From Clostridia bacterium (GTDB taxonomy: Bacteria; Bacillota; Clostridia; Oscillospirales; Acutalibacteraceae): a DNA stretch of 24,882 bases. Shown piece after piece: positions 1 through 6,612 of this stretch; positions within the stretch are counted from its first letter, which is position 1; every line of letters begins with the position of its first letter. Location of the stretch: the NCBI GenBank assembly GCA_900752115.1, contig CAADUC010000071.1, positions 1 through 24,882 of the forward strand, in the 5' to 3' direction. The position numbers and the translations under genes were made by a program. Under the pieces are notes generated by a model. It had not been told where the DNA came from. It saw only the letters and a list, made by a program, of their open reading frames with translations, and did no database searches.

Positions 1-544
1 AAGCTGTCCGGCGTGGGAGGCGCACAGGTCCCCGGCCGCGCAGGAGAAGGCCGAGCAGGAGACTGGCTGTCAGGCTGGAGGCAAGGAGGATCCCTCCTGC
101 CCGCGCGCTGTGAAGAAAACGTGCTCCGACCGCGCTGAGTACGAAGGCGGGACCCGCGTTGACGCAGAAAAGCGTCAGGCGTCCGGCCTCTTCTTCCGTG
201 ACGTCGCCTGTGCGCAGCAGTGATGCGGCGCCGCGCGCCCCGACAGGATAGCCGCCGATCATCCCCATTAAGATAACAGGGGCACAGCAGCCCGGCAGCC
301 GGAACAGCAGACGTGTTGGTTTTTCCAGGATACGGCCCAGCAGGGACGACGCTCCGGAGCGCACAAGAAAAACGCTGAGCACAAGAAACGGAAACAAAGA
401 CGGAACCAGTACCGAAAGACAGACGTCCAGTCCGGCGGCTGCGCCCTGCGAGGCTGTTTCCGGATACAGGGAAAGTCCCAGTCCGGCGGTAAGCGACAAC
501 ACGAGCAGCGCAAGGCAGCGCAGAAGCTCTTTTTTCCGTTTCAT
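1..544 (-). CDS. ylbJ: Sporulation integral membrane protein YlbJ (partial, C-terminus beyond left edge)
   Basis: The first 181 codons are read leftward from an ATG at 544-542; the rest lies outside the window. The product begins MKRKKELLRCLALLVLSL, followed by hydrophobic segments at about residues 8-26, 45-62 and 134-170, so it is a polytopic membrane protein. The conserved blocks MIGGYPVGARGAASLL (about residues 95-110) and LFCVNAGPAFVLSAVG (about 126-141) are typical of the YlbJ/SpoVV nucleoside-recognition (Gate) family, which acts in the mother cell in spore envelope or cortex formation and has been linked to dipicolinate transport. A Shine-Dalgarno sequence (GAAAGGGG, minus strand, about 552-559) supports the start. 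The gene is divergent from yqfC-yqfD and has a sigma-E-like promoter at 661-690. Family YlbJ proteins are about 400 aa, so more than half is missing here. Confidence 0.88.
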   Translation of the reverse strand, partial: MKRKKELLRCLALLVLSLTAGLGLSLYPETASQGAAAGLDVCLSVLVPSLFPFLVLSVFLVRSGASSLLGRILEKPTRLLFRLPGCCAPVILMGMIGGYPVGARGAASLLRTGDVTEEEAGRLTLFCVNAGPAFVLSAVGARFLHSARAGGILLASSLTASLLLGLLLRGRGPVRLPRRTA

Positions 545-658
545 CGGTAACGCCCCTTTCTGGATCAAACCAACCTTCCCATGATTCCCTCCGCATGTCT
601 GAGAGCGCGAGGGCCGGAGAACGACAGGCGGCGGGTTTGGGGAGGCCATATGCCTTTT

Positions 659-688
659 TCATCGTATGCGAAGGGATTTTCATACATG
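659..688 (+). promoter_or_regulatory. Sigma-E-like promoter for yqfC-yqfD
   Basis: TCATCGT (659-665, 5 of 7 to KMATATT), a 15-nt spacer and CATACATG (681-688, 7 of 8 to CATACAHT) form a sigma-E-like promoter pointing right. The predicted transcription start, near 695, lies upstream of the TTG start at 757 and downstream of the alternative ATG at 595. This supports the shorter yqfC. Confidence 0.5.
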
Positions 689-690
689 AC
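661..690 (-). promoter_or_regulatory. Sigma-E-like promoter for ylbJ
   Basis: On the minus strand a -35-like TCATGTA (689-683, 5 of 7 to KMATATT), a 14-nt spacer and a -10-like CATACGAT (668-661, 7 of 8 to CATACAHT) match the Bacillus/Clostridium sigma-E consensus in sequence and spacing. Transcription would begin near 654, about 110 nt upstream of the ylbJ start. ylbJ belongs to the sigma-E regulon in Bacillus subtilis, which agrees. The elements interleave with a sigma-E-like promoter on the other strand. Confidence 0.55.
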
Positions 691-756
691 TGGCCGGATG
701 CATATGGATTGGACAGCGGCCCGCCTGCAGACGGGCGCAAAGGGGGCGGATGCGCT

Positions 757-1020
757 TTGGAGGAACAGAGTACAGGACAGAAAGGCGGTCTGACGCTGCT
801 GCACCGTGCGGTGGGAGGTTGTCACATCGAGCTTCTCGGCAACCGGGAGGCTGTGGTGGAAGGGTGCCAGGGAATTCTGGAGTACGACGACGATGTGGTA
901 CGGGTACGCGCCGGAAAGCTGGTGGTCCGGTTTACCGGCCGGAATCTGAAAATTCGCTGTATGACGGCGGACTCACTTGTGGTGGACGGTTTTCTGCGCG
1001 GGATGGAATTCATGGTATGA
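757..1020 (+). CDS. yqfC: Sporulation protein YqfC (TTG start)
   Basis: An 87-residue protein whose core, HIELLGNREAVVEGCQG followed by ILEYDDDVVRVRAGKLVVRF and the tail GRNLKIRCMTADSLVVDGFL, has the YqfC pattern of short beta strands around a conserved LLGN motif. YqfC proteins are about 90 aa and always sit before yqfD. The function is not known in detail; in B. subtilis the yqfCD locus belongs to the mother-cell sporulation programme. I chose the TTG at 757 because AAAGGGGGCGGA (739-750) is a good ribosome binding site at the right distance, the length fits the family, and the region further upstream (open from an ATG at 595) is low-complexity and would extend through the predicted promoter. 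yqfD follows 12 nt later. Confidence 0.8.
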   Translation: MEEQSTGQKGGLTLLHRAVGGCHIELLGNREAVVEGCQGILEYDDDVVRVRAGKLVVRFTGRNLKIRCMTADSLVVDGFLRGMEFMV

Positions 1021-1032
1021 GGAGGCGTTGAT

Positions 1033-2208
1033 ATGCTGGTGCAGCTGACGCGATGGTTCTGGGGATCGGCGCGTTTTCGGGTAGAGGGCTCCGCAGAGCG
1101 TTTTTTCAATCACTGTGCGCGCCGGGGGATCACCCTGTGGGGGATGCAGGCGGGAGAATCGCCCGGAGCCTGGGTACGTGCCGGGCAATATCCGGAGCTC
1201 CTGGCCTGTGCGCACAGCGCCCGCTGCCGGCTGCGCGTAGAGGAGAAACGTGGACTGCCGTTTCGTACCTGGTGGCTTCGCCGGAGAAAGGGTCTGGTGT
1301 TTGGAGCGTTTCTCGGCGTGTTGATTTTGTCCGTGCTCTCGCAGCAGATTTGGTGTGTGCAGGCCGAGGGTCTTGAAACGATTACACGCCGGGAACTCGA
1401 CGCTGCCTGCCGTGAAATCGGTCTGGTGCCCGGCGCATGGAAAAGCGAGGTGGATCCCCTGCAGGCTGAACGCCAGCTCATGCTGCGGTTCCCGAATGTT
1501 TCATGGCTGACGGTGAATACGCAGGGGTGCGCGGCGTACATCAAGCTGGCGGAAGGAGTCGAGAAGCCCGACATGGAGACGTGGAAAAAACCGGGCAACG
1601 TGAAGGCGGATGTTTCGGGTCAGATTCTGCGGATCGAGGTGTTCGCCGGGGAAGCCCAGGTGAACGAGGGGGACGCCGTGACCGCCGGTCAGCTGCTGAT
1701 CAGCGGGGTGGTGGAGGATACGTTCGGCAATGTGACGCTCCGGCATGCCTCGGGGCGTATTTTTGCTTCAACCGTTCGGGAGTTTACCGCGGAAGTTCCC
1801 ATGACGGAAACGGTACAGGTTGCGACGGGGCAAACGCTCACCAGGCGGTGTGCGGAGCTGTTCGGGCTGCGTCTCCCTCTTACGCTGTCTTCGGAGCCGG
1901 GAGAGGGATGGGAGAAGCAGGCGGTGCGTACGGTCCTGAGCGCTAATGGAATAGAGCTGCCGGTGGCCTGGCTTGAGGAAACGTGGACTGAGACGATCGG
2001 GGAAGAACGTCTTCTCTCGCCCGAGGAAGCCCTTGCCGTTGCGCGCGCGCAGGCGGAGGAACAGAAAAGCAGGCTGAAAAGCCTTGTTATCCTCAGCGAG
2101 AAGGAGACAGTAACCGAGGAGAACGGCGTCCTGTATTACACGCTTCGAGCGGAATGTGAAGAAGATATTGCCGTGGAAACGGAGATCCTTGTAAATTCAC
2201 CAAATTGA
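1033..2208 (+). CDS. yqfD: Sporulation protein YqfD
   Basis: A 391-residue membrane protein of the YqfD family (stage IV sporulation in clostridia). The N-terminal part (residues 1-80, starting MLVQLTRWFWGSARFRVEG) is a cytoplasmic domain, followed by one hydrophobic segment at about 88-106 (VFGAFLGVLILSVLSQQIW) and a long extracytoplasmic domain. The latter carries the POTRA-like/barrel pattern of the family: PNVSWLTVNTQGCAAYIKL near 155-175, then an AGEAQVNEGDAVTAGQLLISG block near 206-226. Length matches family members of about 390-400 aa. The ATG at 1033 follows GAGGAGG at 1019-1025 and lies 12 nt after yqfC, so the two are a transcription unit. A mother-cell membrane role is known for the family; the biochemical activity is not established. 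Confidence 0.9.
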   Translation: MLVQLTRWFWGSARFRVEGSAERFFNHCARRGITLWGMQAGESPGAWVRAGQYPELLACAHSARCRLRVEEKRGLPFRTWWLRRRKGLVFGAFLGVLILSVLSQQIWCVQAEGLETITRRELDAACREIGLVPGAWKSEVDPLQAERQLMLRFPNVSWLTVNTQGCAAYIKLAEGVEKPDMETWKKPGNVKADVSGQILRIEVFAGEAQVNEGDAVTAGQLLISGVVEDTFGNVTLRHASGRIFASTVREFTAEVPMTETVQVATGQTLTRRCAELFGLRLPLTLSSEPGEGWEKQAVRTVLSANGIELPVAWLEETWTETIGEERLLSPEEALAVARAQAEEQKSRLKSLVILSEKETVTEENGVLYYTLRAECEEDIAVETEILVNSPN

Positions 2209-2245
2209 TCCCATGGAATTCATCACATTTTTAGGGGGAAAGCAG

Positions 2246-2274
2246 ATGACGAACCGGAAAAAATGTGATATAAT
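2246..2274 (+). promoter_or_regulatory. Sigma-A promoter for the phoH operon
   Basis: ATGACG (2246-2251, 4 of 6 to TTGACA), a 17-nt spacer and a perfect TATAAT (2269-2274) with an extended TGA in front form a convincing vegetative promoter. The start would be near 2281, giving an AT-rich leader of about 135 nt before phoH. The region is bracketed by an 11-bp inverted repeat (2222-2232 and 2259-2269). It separates the vegetative phoH-era block from sporulation genes yqfCD. Confidence 0.65.
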
Positions 2275-2416
2275 CAATACGATCAAATTGAATAATAATT
2301 TATTAAATTTATGTGAACACTATACAATAATTGCAAAACTCCTTCTGTCATAATTTTCGAGGACAGAGCAGGGCAGGTTTTGGAACTATTGTCAGAGATC
2401 ATTTGGGAGCGATGGA

Positions 2417-3373
2417 ATGTTTGAGCAAAGGATCAATATTGAACGGATGGAGCAGGCTGCTGCGCTGTTCGGGAGCATGGATGAAAATGTCCGGCTTTTG
2501 AGCGCGGAGTTCCATGTTTCCATTGTGGCAAGGGACGCTGAAATCAAGGTGTCCGGCGAGCCGGAGGATGTGGCTCTGGCCGTGCGCGCTATCGAGAGTC
2601 TGCTTGGCCTCATTAACCGGGGCGAGGGGCTGACGGAGCAAAATGTTCGCTACTGCATTTCTCTGGTGCGAGAGGGCGGCGAGGAGAAAATTACGGCTCT
2701 TGCCGGCGACTGCATCTGCATCACCAGCAAGGGAAAGCCGGTCAAGCCCAAAACACTCGGACAAAAGCGCTATTGCGGAGCCATCCGGGATCATACCATT
2801 ACCATCGGTGTCGGACCGGCCGGAACGGGAAAAACGTATCTGGCGGTTGCGATGGCCGTAACGGCTTTCCGCGCGCAGGAAGTGAACCGCATTATCCTGA
2901 CGCGTCCCGCGGTGGAGGCGGGAGAGAAGCTTGGTTTCCTGCCGGGCGATCTGCAGCAGAAGGTGGATCCGTATCTCCGGCCGCTGTATGACGCTCTGTT
3001 TGATATGCTGGGCCCGGAAACGTATCAGAAATACGTGGAGCGCGGCAGCATTGAGGTTGCGCCTTTGGCGTATATGCGCGGCCGCACGCTGGACGACAGC
3101 TTTATCATTCTTGACGAGGCGCAGAACACCACGCAGGAGCAGATGAAAATGTTCCTGACGCGCCTTGGATTTGGTTCCAAGATGGTGATCACGGGAGACA
3201 TCACGCAGATCGATCTGCCGGATGGCAGAAAGTCGGGCCTCAAGGAGGTCATGCGCATTCTGCGTGACATCGACGACATTGCCCAGGTCCGGTTTGACGG
3301 ACGGGATGTTGTGCGCCACAAGCTGGTGCAGGATATCATCAAAGCATACGAGAAGGCGGAGGAACGGCACTGA
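2417..3373 (+). CDS. phoH: PhoH family ATPase (PhoH-like RNA-associated NTPase)
   Basis: 318 residues with a KH-like N-terminal segment (1-100) and a P-loop ATPase core. Walker A is GPAGTGKT (133-140); Walker B is IILDEAQNTT with the acidic pair D233-E234; LTRPAVEAGEKLGFLPGD (161-178) and MVITGDITQIDLP are family signatures. PhoH proteins are cytoplasmic NTPases related to the helicase superfamily 1 core and are repeatedly found next to ybeY, which suggests a role in RNA or ribosome metabolism; the exact reaction is unsettled. The ATG at 2417 follows GGGAG (2405-2409). It is the first gene of the phoH-ybeY-dgkA-era-recO string. yqfF/pgpH, usually next, is absent. Confidence 0.93.
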   Translation: MFEQRINIERMEQAAALFGSMDENVRLLSAEFHVSIVARDAEIKVSGEPEDVALAVRAIESLLGLINRGEGLTEQNVRYCISLVREGGEEKITALAGDCICITSKGKPVKPKTLGQKRYCGAIRDHTITIGVGPAGTGKTYLAVAMAVTAFRAQEVNRIILTRPAVEAGEKLGFLPGDLQQKVDPYLRPLYDALFDMLGPETYQKYVERGSIEVAPLAYMRGRTLDDSFIILDEAQNTTQEQMKMFLTRLGFGSKMVITGDITQIDLPDGRKSGLKEVMRILRDIDDIAQVRFDGRDVVRHKLVQDIIKAYEKAEERH

Positions 3374-3433
3374 GCCGCCGTGCTTTTTGATGTGAGCATT
3401 GCTTTCTTCAGACAGAACCGTATGGTTTTGCCC

Positions 3434-3442
3434 TGATATAAT
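3434..3442 (+). promoter_or_regulatory. Candidate extended -10 promoter before ybeY
   Basis: TGATATAAT (3434-3442) is a perfect extended -10 element, but I find no good -35 at 16-18 nt upstream. It could give ybeY, dgkA and era a secondary vegetative promoter. A short GC stem ending in CTTTTTG (3364-3388) at the phoH stop may be a weak terminator, which would fit a separate start. Confidence 0.4.
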
Positions 3443-3523
3443 ATTATACCCTGGGCCGGTGTACGCAGGCGGCGGATATTTTTGCGGGGCCGGCAGGGAT
3501 ACTGTAAACGGAGGACGCCGAAA

Positions 3524-4027
3524 ATGGAAAAAATCAGAGTAGTCATTGACAACAAGCAGAAAAATGTTAAGATTCCCACCGGTCTGCGCATGCTGGTTCG
3601 CCGCTGCTGCAATGCTGTATTGCGGATGGAGAACTTTTCCGGCCCGGCAGAAATCAGCGTGACATTCGTCAACAACGAGCAGATTCATGAGCTTAACCGC
3701 CAGTATCGCGACAAGGACATGCCTACCGACGTACTGTCCTTCCCCATGGGAGAGAACGGGGAGTACGACGTCAATCATGACACCGGCGCGAAGATTCTGG
3801 GCGATATTGTGATTTCGATGGAGAAAGCTGTGGAGCAGGCGGAGCGCTACGGGCATTCCCTGGAAAGAGAAGTCGGGTATCTGACCGCTCATTCCATGCT
3901 GCACCTGCTTGGCTACGATCATGAAAAATCCGGTCTGGATCGTGTTCGTATGCGCGAAAAAGAGGAGCAGGTTATGTCTCAGCTCGGCCTGCCCAGCACG
4001 AGCAGCTATGTCCTTGGTGACGAATGA
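3524..4027 (+). CDS. ybeY: Endoribonuclease YbeY (rRNA maturation factor)
   Basis: 167 residues of the UPF0054 family, a zinc-dependent single-strand endoribonuclease involved in 16S rRNA 3' end maturation and ribosome quality control. The zinc site H-x3-H-x5-H is visible as HSMLHLLGYDH with H123, H127 and H133, and LNRQYRDKDMPTDVLSFP (57-74) is the second family signature. The ATG at 3524 is preferred over one at 3482 because GGAGG (3510-3514) precedes it and the homologous N-terminus begins there. The stop overlaps the dgkA start by 4 nt (ATGA), which indicates translational coupling. Confidence 0.93.
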   Translation: MEKIRVVIDNKQKNVKIPTGLRMLVRRCCNAVLRMENFSGPAEISVTFVNNEQIHELNRQYRDKDMPTDVLSFPMGENGEYDVNHDTGAKILGDIVISMEKAVEQAERYGHSLEREVGYLTAHSMLHLLGYDHEKSGLDRVRMREKEEQVMSQLGLPSTSSYVLGDE

Positions 4028-4512
4028 ATTTTCCGTTTCATAAAAGCGTTCTGTGTGCGATACACGGGATTGCACACTGCCTCAAGCGGGAGCGGAATAT
4101 GCGGGTTCATACAGTGGCAGCGCTGTATGTTCTGTTCTTTTCGGTCTTTTTCCGCTTTACCCCCGCGGAATACGGCGTGCTGATTCTGACCATTGGCTCC
4201 GTGCTGTCCGCAGAGCTGTTCAATACAGCGGCGGAGGATCTCTGCGACTTTGTGTCGCCGGGCTTTGCGGAACGCATTGGTTCGGTGAAGGATTTGGCTG
4301 CAGGGGCCGTCCTTGTCTGCGCTCTGGCTGCTCTCGGTGTGGGGGCGGCGCTGTTCTGGCGGCCGGAACAAATCGCGGAGTTGGGAGCCTGGCTTCTCGG
4401 ACAGCCGTGGCGTCTGCCGATCCTTTTGCTTTCTCTGATCCCGGCGATCGGTTTCATCGTCCTGCCGGGGCGGGGAGGAAAGGACGGAAAGCGTCCGCTG
4501 CGGCCGCGTTAA
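4024..4512 (+). CDS. dgkA: Diacylglycerol/undecaprenol kinase family membrane protein
   Basis: 162 residues of the DgkA family, small trimeric integral-membrane lipid kinases that in Gram-positives act mainly on undecaprenol and recycle the cell-wall lipid carrier. Three or four hydrophobic helices are visible at about 33-45, 50-68, 91-112 and 131-147. The catalytic signature reads AELFNTAAEDLCDF (63-76), with E64, N67 and E71, then KDLAAGAVL (89-97), as in DgkA homologues. At 162 aa it is longer than the usual 120-140 aa because of a C-terminal extension with a fourth hydrophobic segment and a basic tail. It overlaps ybeY by 4 nt and precedes era by 36 nt. The cytidine deaminase gene cdd, often between dgkA and era, is missing. 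Confidence 0.87.
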   Translation: MNFPFHKSVLCAIHGIAHCLKRERNMRVHTVAALYVLFFSVFFRFTPAEYGVLILTIGSVLSAELFNTAAEDLCDFVSPGFAERIGSVKDLAAGAVLVCALAALGVGAALFWRPEQIAELGAWLLGQPWRLPILLLSLIPAIGFIVLPGRGGKDGKRPLRPR

Positions 4513-4548
4513 CAATGAGAAAACCAACAAGAGAAAGGAATTGACAAT

Positions 4549-5496
4549 TTGCCGCAGGATTTTACCTTTACACAACCCAACAGAGAGGGACGCTGCGCGT
4601 TTCTGGCGATCGTCGGCCGTCCGAACGTGGGGAAGTCCTCTCTGCTCAATAAAATGCTTGGTCAGAAGGTGGCGATCGTGAGCAGCAAGCCCCAGACGAC
4701 GCGCACGCGCATTATGGGCGTACTCACCGAGGGGGAGGATCAGCTTGTTTTTCTCGATACTCCCGGCCTGCACAAGCCGCGCAGCCGTCTTGACGAGTAT
4801 ATGGCGCGCTCCGTGACGGAGTCGGTCGCCGGTGTTGACGCGTGCCTGCTGGTAACGGAGGCGGGCGCTTCCGTTTCGCACGCGGATCGGGAGCTGCTCG
4901 AGCGATGCCGGGCACAGCAGCTTCCTGCCGTGCTGGCCATCAATAAAATTGATCTTCTTCAGGATAAGAGCGCTCTCATGGCACAGATTGCCGAGTGGAA
5001 CGCCCTGTATCCGTTTGAGGCCGTAGTGCCTGTGTCGGCGCAGGACGGAAGCGGGATCCGCAGCGACCTGCTTCCCGAGCTGAAAAAGCTCTGTCAGCCG
5101 GGCGGCCATTTCTTTGACGAGGATACGCTCACCGATCAGCCGGAGCGTGTTCTGGCGGGCGAACTGGTGCGGGAAAAGCTCCTGCGCCTGCTGGACAAGG
5201 AAATTCCCCACGGTGCGGCGGTTGCTGTGGAAAGAATGCGGGAGCGCGACGACGGCAGCGGCATCACGGATGTGGAGGCAACCATTTATTGTGAGAAGGA
5301 CAACCATAAAGCGATCATCATTGGCAAGGGCGGTTCGATGCTGAAAAAAATCGGAAGCTATGCCCGCGCGGACATGGAGCGCTTTTTCGGCTGCCGCATC
5401 AACCTGAAGCTATGGGTCAAGGTCAAGGAGGACTGGAGAAACCGCGAGGCGATCCTCAGAAGCCTTGGCTATGACAAAACAGATTTTGATCTCTGA
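4549..5496 (+). CDS. era: GTPase Era (TTG start)
   Basis: 315-residue Era GTPase, which binds the 3' end of 16S rRNA and acts in 30S assembly at the membrane periphery. The GTPase motifs are G1 GRPNVGKS (23-30), G2 region KPQTTRTRI (47-55), G3 DTPG (70-73), G4 NKID (132-135) and G5 SA (163-164). The C-terminal KH domain shows the GKGG loop (259-262) inside AIIIGKGGSMLKKIG. The start codon is TTG at 4549 with AGAAAGGAA about 8 nt upstream; family length is about 300, so the start fits. Downstream are 210 nt without an obvious gene before the yqzL-like reading frame. Confidence 0.95.
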   Translation: MPQDFTFTQPNREGRCAFLAIVGRPNVGKSSLLNKMLGQKVAIVSSKPQTTRTRIMGVLTEGEDQLVFLDTPGLHKPRSRLDEYMARSVTESVAGVDACLLVTEAGASVSHADRELLERCRAQQLPAVLAINKIDLLQDKSALMAQIAEWNALYPFEAVVPVSAQDGSGIRSDLLPELKKLCQPGGHFFDEDTLTDQPERVLAGELVREKLLRLLDKEIPHGAAVAVERMRERDDGSGITDVEATIYCEKDNHKAIIIGKGGSMLKKIGSYARADMERFFGCRINLKLWVKVKEDWRNREAILRSLGYDKTDFDL

Positions 5497-5715
5497 TTTC
5501 GGACGCCGGAAAGACGTCTGAAGCGAGACAGAAATTCCCTGACATACCTTTTGCCGGAACGCAAATACTGAAAGCAGTACCGTACCATTCACAGCCCGCG
5601 CTTCGGGCGCGCATCTGCACACGGATTCGCGGCGCGGTATTGCCTGAAAGAAAGGGGACGCTGCGGCGCCGCCTGTTGTTTTGACGTTTCACCGGCGAAG
5701 GGGGATGTGTGGGAA

Positions 5716-5919
5716 ATGGACGAAAATACGGCCTGGGAGCGGTTTGCGCAGACAGGATGTGTCGGGGATTATCTCCAGTACCTGCAATGCAGGGGAGAAC
5801 TGCCGCCGGCGTTCCCGCAGGCCCTGGAGGACATCTATGCAGCTGGAGACGGACGGACTTGTGATCGCGGAGCAGAGTATCGGCGAGAGCGATCGCCTGG
5901 TGACGGTGCTCACGCGTGA
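5716..5919 (+). CDS. yqzL: YqzL-like small protein overlapping recO
   Basis: A 67-residue reading frame starting MDENTAWERFAQTGCVGDYL. The W-x2-F-x2-TG-x4-YL pattern and the position between era and recO match the small YqzL family of Firmicutes (about 45-50 aa, function unknown). The last 28 codons overlap the first part of recO in another frame, so the C-terminal portion is longer than in relatives and probably constrained by recO. AAGGGGG (5698-5704) lies about 11 nt before the ATG; a GTG at 5707 is possible but too close to it. Recognition rests on the N-terminal motif and synteny only. Confidence 0.62.
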   Translation: MDENTAWERFAQTGCVGDYLQYLQCRGELPPAFPQALEDIYAAGDGRTCDRGAEYRRERSPGDGAHA

Positions 5920-6586
5920 CGAGGGAATTGTGCGCGCCTTTGCCCGGCAGGCGAAAAAGTCCGGCAGTACAAAGGTATCGGCAACGCAGCTGTTCTGCTA
6001 TTCCCGCTTTACCATTTATAAGGGGCGGGAGAAATACATCATTGACGACGCGCGTCCGGCGGAGCTCTTTTTCGATTTGCGCAGGGACATCGAGTGCCTG
6101 GCCCTGGCCCAGTATTTCTGCGAGCTGGCCCGTTCGCTGGCTCCGCAGGAAGCGCCGGCCGGGGATTTTTTGCGTCTTCTTCTCAATGCCTTTCATTTCC
6201 TGGGGAAGGGAACGCGCCCTCCTCTGCTGATTAAGGCGGCGGTGGAAATGCGCATGCTGGAGTTTGCAGGCTATATGCCGGATTTGGTGGCCTGCCGCGG
6301 CTGCGCCTGTTATGAGGCGGAGCCGATGCTCTTTTATCCGCGGGAGGGCTTCCTTTCCTGTCCGGATTGCTCGGGGGAGTACGGCGGTTCGCCGATTCCG
6401 CTCGGCCCGGGCGTACTGACGGCGCTTCGTCATACTATTTACGCGGATTTTGAAAAGCTTTTTTCCTTTCGGCTGCCGCCGGCGGGGCTGAAAGCCCTGG
6501 CCGCCGCGAGCGAGCGCTACACGCTCTGCACGTTGGATCGCGGCTTTCAGACACTTGACTTTTTTCATGGGCTTGTGCCTGTATGA
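5837..6586 (+). CDS. recO: DNA repair protein RecO
   Basis: 249-residue RecO, the recombination mediator that with RecR loads RecA on SSB-coated gaps and anneals single strands. The N-terminal OB fold begins MQLETDGLVIAEQSIGESDR, with the family ESDRLVTVLTRDEG pattern (17-30). A zinc-binding CxxC...CxxC set (C153, C156, C175, C178) sits in the helical domain, as in Gram-positive RecO. The ATG at 5837 has GGAGG (5826-5830) at 6 nt; an upstream ATG at 5681 would add a low-quality basic extension and is rejected. It overlaps the yqzL-like frame and precedes mutS2 by 26 nt. Confidence 0.92.
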   Translation: MQLETDGLVIAEQSIGESDRLVTVLTRDEGIVRAFARQAKKSGSTKVSATQLFCYSRFTIYKGREKYIIDDARPAELFFDLRRDIECLALAQYFCELARSLAPQEAPAGDFLRLLLNAFHFLGKGTRPPLLIKAAVEMRMLEFAGYMPDLVACRGCACYEAEPMLFYPREGFLSCPDCSGEYGGSPIPLGPGVLTALRHTIYADFEKLFSFRLPPAGLKALAAASERYTLCTLDRGFQTLDFFHGLVPV

Positions 6587-6612
6587 CGCACAGCCCTATG
6601 GGAGTAGAACAT

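Noticed and set aside
595..756. Longer N-terminus for yqfC from ATG 595
   Set aside because: Would pass through the predicted sigma-E promoter, adds unconserved G/A-rich sequence and makes the protein longer than the family.
2399..4075. A long open frame (558 codons) on the minus strand antisense to phoH and ybeY
   Set aside because: It is a GC-rich mirror of strongly conserved + strand genes, has no ribosome binding site of note and no recognisable domain.
4006..5307. A long minus strand open frame (433 codons) antisense to dgkA and era
   Set aside because: Antisense to two clear genes; low-complexity, R- and H-rich translation typical of shadow frames.
5497..5706. Terminator or small gene between era and yqzL
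   Set aside because: Only short GC-rich palindromes (near 5596-5610 and 5661-5675) with no T-run, and no frame with a ribosome binding site.
5456..6568. A minus strand open frame (370 codons) antisense to recO
   Set aside because: Mirror of recO, with no motif or independent start signal.
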